Assembly (NCBI GenBank): GCA_015852425.1
Contig: JAAAIG010000345.1
Location: 5,383-37,184, forward strand
From: Gryganskiella cystojenkinii
Lineage: Eukaryota > Mortierellomycota > Mortierellomycetes > Mortierellales > Mortierellaceae
DNA length: 31,802 nucleotides
Direction of reading: 5' to 3'
In this document: positions 9,823 through 19,010 of the stretch, piece by piece
Layout: each line of letters starts with the position of its first letter
Numbering within the stretch: position 1 is the stretch's first letter
Notes under the pieces: generated by a model
Database searches by the model: none
What the model was told of the DNA's origin: nothing
Seen by the model: the letters and a program-made list of their open reading frames with translations, nothing else
Position numbers and translations under genes: made by a program

Positions 9823-12800
9823 ATGATGATGGGTCATGCCAGGGCACACCATCCTCACTTTCCACGCGATCGCTCTATTCCCTTGATGCCCTCGACTCTT
9901 TCTCAAGAATCTGATCCCTATTACTTCCAACAAAAGACTATGCACCAAAGTAACAGAGACTCGACTCTCAAGGCCTCCTCTTCTCTACATACCGGAGAAG
10001 AAGAGGTCAACTTTTGTGACTTTATCCACTCCAAGCACCACGAGGATGACAAGGACACGGACGAAGCACGATCTGCCATGTCCTCGCCAAGGCATAGCCA
10101 CAGTCGACTCACTCGTCAATCCAGCTCTATCCAAACTTCCACAACAACAATAACATCATCATCATCGTCATCAGCGAATACCAACGTCCACATGACCGGC
10201 AATATAGAGCAGCAACAAACCAATGGTCTTGACCACACCGGCGGCAGCAATAACACCCAGCATAGCCATGTCACCATGCCAACCAGCGGTTCCTATATGA
10301 ACAACCTGGCAATGAACCCTGTCTTCGAGGACACCTCGGCCTCCCATTTGTTTCCTTATCATGAACTTGTGCCACCACCTACCCAGGGCCTGTTCCGTTC
10401 ACTCATGGAAGAGCTTCAAGCCCAGGCAGCCCTCCAACGTGACCAGTTCCTCGCCGCCACCGCAAAGTCAGGACTAGGACCAGAAGTCATGGAACATCAC
10501 AACCGAGCACTCCCAAAGTTCATGATGGAACCCTTTGACTTTCTCTCTGAGGATTACAACTCTTGTACCGAACCGCAGTCGTCAGGATCGCACTCCTTAC
10601 CTACCAACAATATGGAGCTGCAGCTGTCGACCTCGATCAACGCCGCTGCGCTTGGCCGTTCAGGGTCCATCGCCTCTGCTTCTGAGGCTGCCTCATTGAT
10701 TGAGCAGGTCAGTTCACCTGGAGGAAGATCCAAGAAGCGACCCCTGGCCGATGATCCCTACAACTTTGACGATCATGCGGATTCCACCACAACACCGCCT
10801 CCTGGAGCAACTACTGGTCATGATCAACTCTCGCCACCCACACAAGATTTGTTCCGCATGTTAATGGAGGAGCTCGAGACCCAGGCTGCGATTCAGCGTG
10901 ATCAGGCACTTGCTTCGAACACCAAGGCGGATTCCGAGTCTTCTATGAACGCGTTCAATGGGAGTCATCATAACCAACATCATACAAGGTTACCTCGTTT
11001 TGTCATGGAACCGTTCGATTTCTTAACTGCAGATTACGGCTCCATGCCCATGGATGGTTCTGGATCTACTCAAGCAACGCAAGAAAGCTACATGAGTTCA
11101 ATGACCTCTGGAAATACGACGAACGGACACCATCCCTCGACTCCTCCACCGATGCACACCAGTCAAGAGTACCATCTTTCCCCTCCTACGCAGGACCTTT
11201 TCCGGACATTGATGGAGGAGCTCGAGGTTCAGGCTGCTTTCCAACGTGACCAAGTCTTGGCTGCAACTACTAAATCGGCGCCTCGTATCGACCCCGAGGA
11301 GTATGCGTTCAATGGTCAGCACTTGCGGCCGTTGCCTAGGTTCATGTTTGAGCCTCTGGATTTTTTATCAGCCGACTATGAATCGTGTATGACTTCGGAT
11401 CATTCTGGATCATCGTCATCGTCTCATGGCGCCCATTTCTTTGATCCCGTCCGGAACAGCTACATGGACGTGGATTTCATGGGTTCGAGTTCGTCTTCAT
11501 CGCATTCTTCCTCTGCTTCTACCACCGCCGCAAAGTCCACAATAGGATCCAGGTCAAAGAGTCATCATCAGCAAAACCGACCGAAACCCGTCATTACCAT
11601 CGCAAAAGTCGACAAGGCCAAGGGCTCTGCTCCCTCGTCACGACCCTCTGCCAAAAAGAGAAAACTTGCGGGTGTCAGCTCGTCAAACTCGGACCCATCG
11701 TCTTCTCTGTTGGCTGCGAGCGCTCAGACACCTGGCTCGGCTATGGGTTCAGAGACTTCACCCGTTTCGCCCACGTTTCTGTCCGCGCTCTCAATCTCGG
11801 TGGCCTCACCCGACTCTGCCACGTCGCCGATCGATGAATCCTCACCCACACCTACAGGATCTTCAAAGCGTCCCTGGACCCCTGAGGATGAGGCTCTGCT
11901 GCTCAAGCTCTTTTCCAAGAAGGTGCCAATCAACGATATCGCTCGGACCCTCGATCGGACTGTGCACTCTGTTCGATCCCGACGACAGATCCTGACTGAC
12001 CCCGGTTTTGTCAAGGGCAAAGGCCATGGAGTCTCTCGTCGATGCCGACAGGATCCCGAGACGACGATCAAGTTGCCGACCTATGCTCAGATGGCATTTC
12101 TTTCCTTGGCCTGGTTACCAGAGATGGAAGGAACCCTGAACGATGTGGCGACGATGGTTGAGAGACTTTTTAGTCGGTACCTGAATCGGATTCCGCGAAC
12201 AGGCCACAAGAACTTGCAGATTTGGCGAGCTCAAATCTCAGATGCTTTGGCGCACGAGAAGGGTCAACCTCGCCCCCGGTTTGAGAGCTTTGGATTAAAA
12301 CGTGGTCGCCAATGGGTCTATCGGCTCACAGCATTTGGCAAGGGGATGGTCGAGGCCATGGGAGGCGTGGAAGAGATCTGTGAGGATCTGTTGAAGAACA
12401 ATGCTATGGAGAACCAGTCTGCATCGCCGCCAGCCGAGGATGACGACGCTCAAGACGCAGTCAACAGTGGTGGTAGCAGCAGCAGTGCCAGTGTCTCTGG
12501 CGACGTTACCGGTAGCAAGAATGTTGATAGTAACAACTCTGGAGTTAGTCAAGTCGCAGGCGCTGGTATCGGCCAAGGGATGGGATATGGTTATAGTTAC
12601 CGACCCCCAGATTTCAGACAAAAATCCGTCCCAAAACGTCGTCCCCGTTCGGATCGTCGAAAGGCAGCCAAGCTGAAAAAGTTGCAGCAGCAGAGAGCAG
12701 AGCAGGGTCTCGTCGATGGAGGAGCAGAGATGGAGGTTGTAGAGCCCGTTGAAGGAGATAACGGTGTCGACAAGAGATTTAGAGACCCTGCGAACGCGAT

Positions 12801-12879
12801 CCCGAATGCGATGGAAGCTATGGCTATGGCTGTGATCAAGATGATGGCGTTGGAAACAGCAGGCGAGAAGAACGGGTAG
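9823..12879 (+). CDS. Myb/SANT-like nuclear protein with triplicated N-terminal module
   Basis: A single open frame of 1018 aa with no visible intron. The start is the first of three consecutive ATG codons. Residues 1-180 are Ser/Thr/His/Gln-rich. Three homologous modules follow at 184-247, 337-407 and 452-521. Each has PPTQxLFRxLMEELxxQAA then QRDQ, a variable linker, and LPrFxxEPxDFLxxDY. A Ser-rich region contains the NLS-like KKRKL (611-615). Residues 683-724 form a Myb/SANT-like helix-turn-helix (RPWTPEDEALLLKLF, then IARTLDRTVHSVRSRR). Residues 754-835 contain IWRAQISDALA and RQWVYRL and may be a second DNA-binding or winged-helix-like fold (weak). A basic stretch (PKRRPRSDRRKAAKLKK, 937-953) lies near the C-terminus. 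A transcription or chromatin role is likely from the Myb-like domain; targets are unknown. The modules match no family I recognise. Confidence 0.85.
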   Translation: MMMGHARAHHPHFPRDRSIPLMPSTLSQESDPYYFQQKTMHQSNRDSTLKASSSLHTGEEEVNFCDFIHSKHHEDDKDTDEARSAMSSPRHSHSRLTRQSSSIQTSTTTITSSSSSSANTNVHMTGNIEQQQTNGLDHTGGSNNTQHSHVTMPTSGSYMNNLAMNPVFEDTSASHLFPYHELVPPPTQGLFRSLMEELQAQAALQRDQFLAATAKSGLGPEVMEHHNRALPKFMMEPFDFLSEDYNSCTEPQSSGSHSLPTNNMELQLSTSINAAALGRSGSIASASEAASLIEQVSSPGGRSKKRPLADDPYNFDDHADSTTTPPPGATTGHDQLSPPTQDLFRMLMEELETQAAIQRDQALASNTKADSESSMNAFNGSHHNQHHTRLPRFVMEPFDFLTADYGSMPMDGSGSTQATQESYMSSMTSGNTTNGHHPSTPPPMHTSQEYHLSPPTQDLFRTLMEELEVQAAFQRDQVLAATTKSAPRIDPEEYAFNGQHLRPLPRFMFEPLDFLSADYESCMTSDHSGSSSSSHGAHFFDPVRNSYMDVDFMGSSSSSSHSSSASTTAAKSTIGSRSKSHHQQNRPKPVITIAKVDKAKGSAPSSRPSAKKRKLAGVSSSNSDPSSSLLAASAQTPGSAMGSETSPVSPTFLSALSISVASPDSATSPIDESSPTPTGSSKRPWTPEDEALLLKLFSKKVPINDIARTLDRTVHSVRSRRQILTDPGFVKGKGHGVSRRCRQDPETTIKLPTYAQMAFLSLAWLPEMEGTLNDVATMVERLFSRYLNRIPRTGHKNLQIWRAQISDALAHEKGQPRPRFESFGLKRGRQWVYRLTAFGKGMVEAMGGVEEICEDLLKNNAMENQSASPPAEDDDAQDAVNSGGSSSSASVSGDVTGSKNVDSNNSGVSQVAGAGIGQGMGYGYSYRPPDFRQKSVPKRRPRSDRRKAAKLKKLQQQRAEQGLVDGGAEMEVVEPVEGDNGVDKRFRDPANAIPNAMEAMAMAVIKMMALETAGEKNG
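10372..10563 (+). repeat. Protein-coding module repeat 1 (Myb-like gene)
   Basis: Encodes residues 184-247, from PPPTQGLFRSLMEELQAQAA to MEPFDFLSEDYNS. This copy is shorter than the other two in the central linker and is the most diverged at its start (GLF instead of DLF). Confidence 0.85.
10831..11043 (+). repeat. Protein-coding module repeat 2 (Myb-like gene)
   Basis: Encodes residues 337-407, from SPPTQDLFRMLMEELETQAA to MEPFDFLTADYGS. The linker is His/Asn-rich. Confidence 0.88.
11176..11385 (+). repeat. Protein-coding module repeat 3 (Myb-like gene)
   Basis: Encodes residues 452-521, from LSPPTQDLFRTLMEELEVQA to FEPLDFLSADYES. Repeats 2 and 3 are more alike than either is to repeat 1. 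They share LSPPTQDLFR, MEELE and AFNG in the linker. Confidence 0.88.
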
Positions 12880-13159
12880 ATTTAGTTTCACTCACGCACT
12901 CGCAAACACTTTTTTTTGCGTTTATGTACATATACCCTTACTCATTCATTTGTTCGTTTTTGAACAAAGAACATTGTAAATATAAAGAACCATTCTTCCT
13001 CTCAAGTGCTTTTTAATGTTAACGTTGAACTGGATTTCTCTAAATGTGGATGAAAAGGAAGGGAAAGAAAGGCACGGGGGGAGGGAATAAGATATTATTT
13101 ACATTGTTGGTGCTGAAAATCTATTTGTTGCGAAAAATAGGGACAGGCAGGAGGAAGGA

Positions 13160-14011
13160 CTAAATTCCTCGGTAGCAGACGTACCATTCCCCTTGGAGAA
13201 TTTTTCTGTCAAGAGGAGAGGGACAAGGGCAGAGAATCGGTTCATCGACACAGATGCCAGAGTCTTGACAGAAGTAACGGCCACAGTCCAAGCCCTCGCC
13301 ACGTTTACGCTTGGTGAGCGGCCCTTGAGAAGGGTTTCCTTGCGGGGACTGTTGTTGCTGTGGCTGATCTTGAGATCGATCTTGCTCCTCCTTGGGTGAT
13401 GATGAGGATGCTTGACTACGCTTTCGCTTTAGGTATTTTTTATACCGCTGAAATTCAAAGTTGGCGTCCGGTGCTTGCTGATGTTGTTGTTCTTGGTTAT
13501 ATTGTCCTTGGTTTTGGTTAAAGGATATTTGTTGGTTTCCATCAAAAGCCGCTTGCTCCTCCATCAAGGACACGGGGACTTTTTGACCAAACAGGGTTGG
13601 TACCCGAGAAGGCGAGGATCGTACTCGAGATCGGGATCCAGAACGGGACCTTGACCGAGACGGGGAAGGCATGGACGAGGAGGAATAATATGACGAAGAC
13701 GAGGAGGAGGTTGGGTGGAAAAATGAAAGAGGTTTGAGGAGGGATAACACGTCCTGGGATGATGGAAACTCAGAAGGGAGGGTATAGAAGAGGAGGGCGA
13801 TGAAGAGCAGGATGGATCGAAGGGTGACGAGTTTTGAGGAAGAGGACGTTTTTGTAGTATCTTTGGATAGCTGGCAACAAGATTGTGAGGTCTTTACGTA
13901 AGGGAAGGATGAAGAGAGGCAAGAAGTAGTGGGTGTTGTGCAGAGAGGCGTCGGTCGTGTTGTTTTTTGTTTAGAGGTGGTTGTGGGGAAGAGGGTGGAG
14001 ATGAACATCAT
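13160..14011 (-). CDS. LCL2: LCL2-like cysteine-rich protein with long N-terminal extension
   Basis: The last 44 residues carry the signature of fungal Long Chronological Lifespan protein 2: DCGRYFC, GICV, LCPCPSP and a final YVCYRG, with six cysteines in the usual order. LCL2 proteins are normally about 100-130 aa with a signal peptide and are linked to the ER. This product is 283 aa from the chosen ATG ATG pair at 14011-14006. The frame is open upstream, with other ATGs at 14170, 14146 and 14053. The chosen start directly follows a ttttcag that could be a leader-intron acceptor. A hydrophobic stretch (LRSILLFIALLFYTLPS) sits about 64-80 residues in and may be the signal or anchor. It is followed by Ser-rich, SR-dipeptide (SRSRSRSGSRSR), Gln-rich and Lys/Arg-rich segments. 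The domain call is fairly firm; the start and N-terminal exon structure are uncertain. Confidence 0.65.
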   Translation of the reverse strand: MMFISTLFPTTTSKQKTTRPTPLCTTPTTSCLSSSFPYVKTSQSCCQLSKDTTKTSSSSKLVTLRSILLFIALLFYTLPSEFPSSQDVLSLLKPLSFFHPTSSSSSSYYSSSSMPSPSRSRSRSGSRSRVRSSPSRVPTLFGQKVPVSLMEEQAAFDGNQQISFNQNQGQYNQEQQHQQAPDANFEFQRYKKYLKRKRSQASSSSPKEEQDRSQDQPQQQQSPQGNPSQGPLTKRKRGEGLDCGRYFCQDSGICVDEPILCPCPSPLDRKILQGEWYVCYRGI

Positions 14012-14090
14012 GGCTGTGGATGTGCTACTGAAAAGTGGATGAGTATTAATCATGTAAAGCGCTGAAGAAGAGTGAATGGAATGAGGAAGG

Positions 14091-14117
14091 AAAAAAAGAA
14101 AGAAAGAAAGAAAGAAG
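14091..14117. repeat. GAAA microsatellite
   Basis: An A-rich stretch followed by about five units of gaaa on the plus strand (cttt on the minus strand). It lies in the upstream part of the LCL2-like open frame, where it would encode Phe/Ser/Leu-rich residues. Confidence 0.8.
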
Positions 14118-14417
14118 ACGTTGCATGCATTGCTTGGTGTCTTCATTCTTTTCTCTGTGCAACGTGGCATACAATCGAGACCCCACTCTGCGCGAGTCCA
14201 CGTGTCCTCTCCTGGGACATAGATGTTGGTGGCAAAAAAAAATTAATTAAATCTCCGACTTCAGTGAAGCTTTTGCTGGTAGCGGTAAAGCACACTATGG
14301 GTCTTTTTTTTTTTATGTTGGTCCCGCTGGAAAGGTTCTTCTCTTCCGACATATTTCGTTGGCAAGATTATTATTCATTTTTTTTAAGAAATTAAAAAAG
14401 TTGTCTATCATAATCCC
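14118..14417. other. Intergenic DNA, LCL2-like 5' flank and membrane-protein 3' flank
   Basis: A/T-rich sequence with T-runs. A short shadow frame on each strand lacks any domain. No TATA box stands out for the LCL2-like gene. Confidence 0.5.
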
Positions 14418-15110
14418 TTAGTAACTGGTATGTTTCTGTTGTCGTTCCTGTTCTCGGCGCTCAAGTTTAAACAACCTCTCTTGCAAATCTAGGATGGTTC
14501 TGTTGGCCATGGCCTGATCTTGACGATAACTGTTCAGATTGAGGATATGTTGCCATTGATCGGCCGTAATTTGTTGTTGTGCCTGCAAGGTTTGTTGTGT
14601 CAAATGAGCTTGGAATTGTTTGAGATGAAACGAGAATGTCTTTCGGAACGCAAAACCAGGCATGTAACAAGCTCTGTGCCAGGATTTCAGGGTCCGAAGT
14701 CCGGCCACGATCATGGGGAACAGGATATCGAAAAACGCTAATGCGAGACCGGCGGCCTGAAGGCCACTGAGAAGAGCATGGACATTGAGACTGGCACCGA
14801 GAAAAGGGATGGCGATCGTGACGGGGAGACCCGCTCCGGCGATGACGGTGAAGGCGAGAGAGGCGGTGCCAAGACAGATAAAAACCTTTGCGCCGACGCG
14901 GATCCAACCCGAGGTTGTTACGGATAATGGTGATGCGGCTGCTTTGGATATGGAAGATGATGGTGATGGCGAAGCAGGAGGTGTGTTCTGAAGGAGAGGG
15001 AAGATCTCTGAGGGTGTCGGGAGACCGTCATCAGAGTCGTTATCGTCCCAGGGAATTGAAATCGTTGCGATGTCAAGTGGAGGAAGAGGAGGAGCAGTGG
15101 AGCAGGACAT
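14418..15110 (-). CDS. Small membrane protein of unknown function
   Basis: I do not recognise this family. The frame is open from 15344, but the first 78 codons read like pyrimidine-rich leader. The ATG at 15110-15108 (aattATGTCC) is preferred and gives 230 aa. Residues 1-60 are Pro/Ser/Asp-rich and probably disordered. Residues 69-140 hold two or three hydrophobic segments rich in Gly and Ala (about 73-93, 95-107 and 112-137), consistent with membrane helices. Residues 141-165 are basic and aromatic. Residues 165-230 are Gln-rich and predicted amphipathic (LTQQTLQAQQQ, then LQERLFKLERREQERQQ), likely a coiled coil. Absence of a clear N-terminal signal peptide suggests an internal-anchor membrane protein. 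Coding status rests on frame length, the hydrophobicity pattern and the balanced composition. Confidence 0.65.
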   Translation of the reverse strand: MSCSTAPPLPPLDIATISIPWDDNDSDDGLPTPSEIFPLLQNTPPASPSPSSSISKAAASPLSVTTSGWIRVGAKVFICLGTASLAFTVIAGAGLPVTIAIPFLGASLNVHALLSGLQAAGLALAFFDILFPMIVAGLRTLKSWHRACYMPGFAFRKTFSFHLKQFQAHLTQQTLQAQQQITADQWQHILNLNSYRQDQAMANRTILDLQERLFKLERREQERQQKHTSY

Positions 15111-15677
15111 AATTAAAGTAGTGGAAGGAAGGAGGGTGTCGAGGATTAGATCGATGATGGTTTTTTCTAAAGAAAAAAAAAGAGATGGGAAGCAAAGAAG
15201 AGAGCGAGAGAAGACCGGGAAATAAGGCGATTGAGAAGAAGAAAAAATCTTGGATCGAAAAGATAGGCACCAGGAAAATTTGAGTTGGTAGATTTGGAGA
15301 AGGGACACACACATATAGTACACAAACACAGACAAACACACCACGGTGGGAAGGAGGCATAGGCGTAAACAGAGTTCTAGGGGGTGGGTCGGACGGGAAG
15401 ATTTTTTTTTCTTGGCAAAAATTGTATATGCATGCGTCCTTCAAGACGAGTTGACTCATGCATCACAGCATAGATGAAGAGCAAGGCCCTGCACGCTGTT
15501 CATGTGTTTTTTCTCGACATTCAACGCGCTAACAACGCAGACCTGAAGGAGGGGTGTTCGCTTTTTACACAAAGGTCAGTTCTTACGATACTATGCCGAT
15601 TTTTTTTTTTCGATCTGAGGCTTCGGAACACTTTGCGGATCAATCTTTTTTGGTTCTTTTTATACAAAGCTTGGACT
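15111..15677. other. Intergenic DNA between two minus-strand genes
   Basis: Holds the promoter/leader of the small membrane protein and the 3' flank of the F-box/LRR gene. Plus-strand frames at about 15474-15899 extend into the F-box gene and are its shadows. No other gene is supported. Confidence 0.55.
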
Positions 15678-17486
15678 CTATATTCCGAAGGTGTGCATGC
15701 CGCCGGGAAACCCCCAGCCTTCTTCTTCGCCACCTTCTTGTTCGTCCTCGCCATTGAGTCTGAACGAGATCTGGAGGCCGGATCGAAGTGTGGCCGTCAT
15801 GACCTCTGGCAAGGGTTCATTATCCTCATCGTCGTCGCCAGTCATTGTTGTTGTGCTTGGTGCTTCGAATCCGGTCAGTGTCGCTGCAGCTTGGGGTGAT
15901 TGAGATCTCCTCCGTTTCGCTGTCTTGGGTCCGGACTCGTCTTCAGTGTTCGCCGTTTCTGCTCCTGTTTCTGTGATTGCGATTTCTTGATCGCCTGGTG
16001 GATTCTCATCGTCATCACGAGATTTACGCTTCTTGCCGCCTAGAAGAGGAATCCCCTGGTATTCTGAAAACAATGGTCGAACACCGGCATGGTCCTCCAT
16101 AGCCTTGAGGATCGCTTTTTGTTCTGTTTTTGATAATGGTGGAATGATATCGCTGCTCCTGAATTCAAGCTTTTTCAGTTTCGGAAACAAGTTGCCGATT
16201 TCGATCATGTCCTGCCAGAGCAACGGATGTTTGACCTTGGTCAAGTCCAATGTTTCGAGATCCTTGAGTTGCGCCAAGAACGGTTTACCGACCTCCAGTA
16301 ACTTTAAAGAGAATCCATGAGCGGTCATGCGCAAGGACTCGAGCCGTTTGAGGAGAGAGATTTGATGGTACATGTTGGGCAAGAGTGAGGAGGCGAGTGA
16401 GGCTTCGACAGAGTAAGAAGCATGGATCCCAGAAATGTCGAGGTACTGTAATTGGTCGCAGACCCAGGGTCGGTTCACAGGGTCTTCAAAGACGGAGAGG
16501 AGGAGACCATCACAAAAGGACAGGTCGAGATGCACCAGTCTCCGACAGGACTGAACGATTTCCCCTATACTGGCTTTTGTGATGTTTGAGCAGAACGGTA
16601 ACTTGAGGGATTCGAGTCGTGGACAGTGACCAGCGACGAGAGATATATCGGCGTCACGGACCTCGGTCAGGCCTAGGTCCAGAGTACGAAGGTTGGGTGA
16701 GACGCGGAGAAGGGCTTGAAACCCAGAGGATTGAAGTCCGAGACAGAAATGGAATTTGAGATGTTCAAGGTACAAACAGTGTTCGGAGACGCCGATCAGG
16801 GCCTTGGCGGTGAGGAATTGATGGACTGTGACAGAGAGTTGACGGAGGTTTGGAAGAGCCTTTGCAAACTCGACAAGTTCATCGTCGTCGAATCTAGGGT
16901 GGGTACAGTCAATCATGTCGAGATTTGGTTGGGACTCGGCAATGGCTCGGAGGACATGACCTGTGAAATTGTGACCTGCCAACTGACGGAGGGTTGGACA
17001 ATCCTTCAAGAGTTGAGTGAGGTCCTTGGGGTCCCAGTTGAGGATATTGGTCTCGAGGTGTTTTAATCTTTGATGGTGGGTTGCAGCGATGGTTGAAGTG
17101 ATGACTTTGCTTGGGATCTCACCGGGGACTTGGATGTGAAGATGTTCGAGTCGAGGACAACGCGAGAGGAGGTTTTCGAGCTGGGTTCGGATCTGGGGCT
17201 CATCGAGTTCAGGGAGGACACGGGTGGCAGGCGAGAGTTCGAGGACGAGGGCACGGAGGAGCGAGCCTCGGCGGTCAAGGACGGGCCAGAGTGAGGAGAG
17301 GTCGAGGGAGTACCAGTCCTTTGGGATGACGAGTTGACGCCATGGAATTTGGATGGTGTGTTGGTACCATGTGCGACTGACTAAGGAAGCTGTTTTGAGG
17401 ATTTCGGGGTCGAGGAATCGAAGGATGATGCCGAGGATTTCTGGGATGGCGAGAACTTTTTGGGATGCCAGTTCGTTCATCTCCAT
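15678..17486 (-). CDS. F-box/leucine-rich-repeat protein
   Basis: An uninterrupted frame of 602 aa from the ATG at 17486. The frame is open a further 157 codons upstream, but that part is T/C-rich leader and lies before the F-box. Residues about 11-54 form an F-box (VLAIPEILGIILRFLDPEIL, then SLVSRTWYQHTIQIPWRQLV), which in this family binds Skp1 of SCF ubiquitin ligases. Residues about 75-460 are irregular leucine-rich repeats of the FBXL/AMN1 kind (CPRLEHLHI, SPNLRTLDLGLTEV, CPRLESLKLPFCSNITKASI, CRRLVHLDLSFCDGL), which usually select the substrate. From about 478 the tail is charged and disordered, with NLS-like KKRKSR (485-490) and AKRRRSQSP and acidic runs, suggesting nuclear localisation. 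The substrate is unknown. Confidence 0.88.
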   Translation of the reverse strand: MEMNELASQKVLAIPEILGIILRFLDPEILKTASLVSRTWYQHTIQIPWRQLVIPKDWYSLDLSSLWPVLDRRGSLLRALVLELSPATRVLPELDEPQIRTQLENLLSRCPRLEHLHIQVPGEIPSKVITSTIAATHHQRLKHLETNILNWDPKDLTQLLKDCPTLRQLAGHNFTGHVLRAIAESQPNLDMIDCTHPRFDDDELVEFAKALPNLRQLSVTVHQFLTAKALIGVSEHCLYLEHLKFHFCLGLQSSGFQALLRVSPNLRTLDLGLTEVRDADISLVAGHCPRLESLKLPFCSNITKASIGEIVQSCRRLVHLDLSFCDGLLLSVFEDPVNRPWVCDQLQYLDISGIHASYSVEASLASSLLPNMYHQISLLKRLESLRMTAHGFSLKLLEVGKPFLAQLKDLETLDLTKVKHPLLWQDMIEIGNLFPKLKKLEFRSSDIIPPLSKTEQKAILKAMEDHAGVRPLFSEYQGIPLLGGKKRKSRDDDENPPGDQEIAITETGAETANTEDESGPKTAKRRRSQSPQAAATLTGFEAPSTTTMTGDDDEDNEPLPEVMTATLRSGLQISFRLNGEDEQEGGEEEGWGFPGGMHTFGI

Positions 17487-19010
17487 TGGGGAGCTTTTTT
17501 TGACTTTGACTTTTCGGTCCGTTGTTATGCGTATGTGAAAGAAGGGATGGAGGGAAACAGACGCGCGGGAAAAAAAAAAAAGTTTAGGAAACAGGTCTGA
17601 TGGAGCAGGAATGATGTTTTGTGTGTGATCACAAAAAAAAAAAAGTGATGCGAGCCGAAAAATAAAGTCGGAACGGAGCGAACAATGAGAGATGGACAGA
17701 GAGAGAGAGATTGTTTGCAGAGTGCTTGGTGTTGATGGACAAAAGACGATTGCAGATTTGTGAACGTTTGTGGAGGAGGAAGAGAGTATGAGAGAAGAGG
17801 TGGAAGGGGCACTGGGCACCCCCTCAAATATAAATATGCAAAGCTTAGCCAACTGTCGTGTGGCATATCTGGAAACCCAAGGAAGCTGCACTGCTTTTTT
17901 ATGATTTGTCCACACTGACCGAAGGGCGAAATCGTTTTTGGGGAGATCCTCACCCACATGTGTTTACTCGGCATTACAACGGTTACGGTTCCTTAATTCG
18001 TTTTGTTTTTTTAGACCGTGACTCTGCCGCGCTGTCTTGTGAAGAATGAAACGATCGGACCAAGGGATCTCCACATTGTTGTGTATTTTTTCTTGGTGTA
18101 TATGGAGGCGCCTTCTGTCCCCCGTTCCTCAAAAAGACATGTGTGTGTGTGTAGGGGGATCTCAATTTCGTGCAGATATTTTAGTCTGCAAAACTCTGTG
18201 CGTGTCCCTAAGTTTTTTTTTTTGCATCACGTTGGTTGCCAAGCCGGTTCGCATTCTTTTTTTGGGGCTCCAGTTGCGTTAGAACAAGGACCACCAAGGA
18301 GGAACGTGTGAGAGAGAGAAAAAAAAGCTCGGGCTGGAACGTCATGCACATGTGGAGTGGAGCGAAATCAACCTATGCATCTGTTCAGATGCGTCGGTAC
18401 ACAAAAGTCCCTCCGGGTCTTGGTCCTAAGCTGCCGTTTCAATTGCTAATCAACAGTAACAATCGTGACCCTCATTTTTTTTTTATTGTTGCTTTCCACC
18501 AGGCGTATGGTCGATGAGATAAACTTTCTTGTGGATGAACATGTTTTTTTTCTATCTTTTTATTACCTTTTTCTTTTTCGCGTACAACGTCCACCGTTCC
18601 TTCATAAGAAGATGATGGATATAAAGAAAAGTCTGGCTCGGCTAGAAGGGGAGATGAACAAGAAATATAAAAAAAAAAATGACACAAGGGCTCACAACCG
18701 CCAGGCTTTCCTGCAGCAGCATTTCTTTTCGCTTATCTGATTCTGATTGACCTCTGTCCCCCACACCAATGACGGCTCAGAAATCATCAATTGCATTCAA
18801 CAGGGTCCACTTCAATCCTCTTGCTCACTCACACGACCATGAACAAGTAGACATCGTTACGAGAGGGGAACGTTTACACACATCTACAAGAAATGTATAA
18901 TAAACCAAAATACAGACTTTTTATATTGTTATCCCCTACTCCTCGACTCATGATTAGGCCAAAAAAAATGGAAAACACAAAAACTATTTATCTGTCTTTC
19001 CGTATCCTTT
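17487..19010. other. Long intergenic region: F-box gene promoter and coiled-coil gene 3' flank
   Basis: About 1.5 kb. The left third is the leader/promoter of the F-box gene, with a GA-rich plus strand (gagagagagaga near 17700). The remainder is A/T-rich with many T-runs and a short TG repeat near 18138-18151. Open frames up to about 97 codons overlap on both strands and show no domain, so nothing here is called as a gene. Confidence 0.55.
17829..17836 (-). promoter_or_regulatory. Possible TATA box of the F-box/LRR gene
   Basis: TATTTATA on the minus strand within a small A/T island, about 343 bp upstream of the ATG at 17486. It is the best such match in the leader, but the distance is long. 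Confidence 0.3.

Noticed and set aside
17487..17957. 157-codon N-terminal extension of the F-box/LRR frame
   Set aside because: The extension is Ser/Phe/Leu-rich translation of a pyrimidine-rich leader and includes the TATA-like island, so the ATG at 17486 directly before the F-box is preferred.
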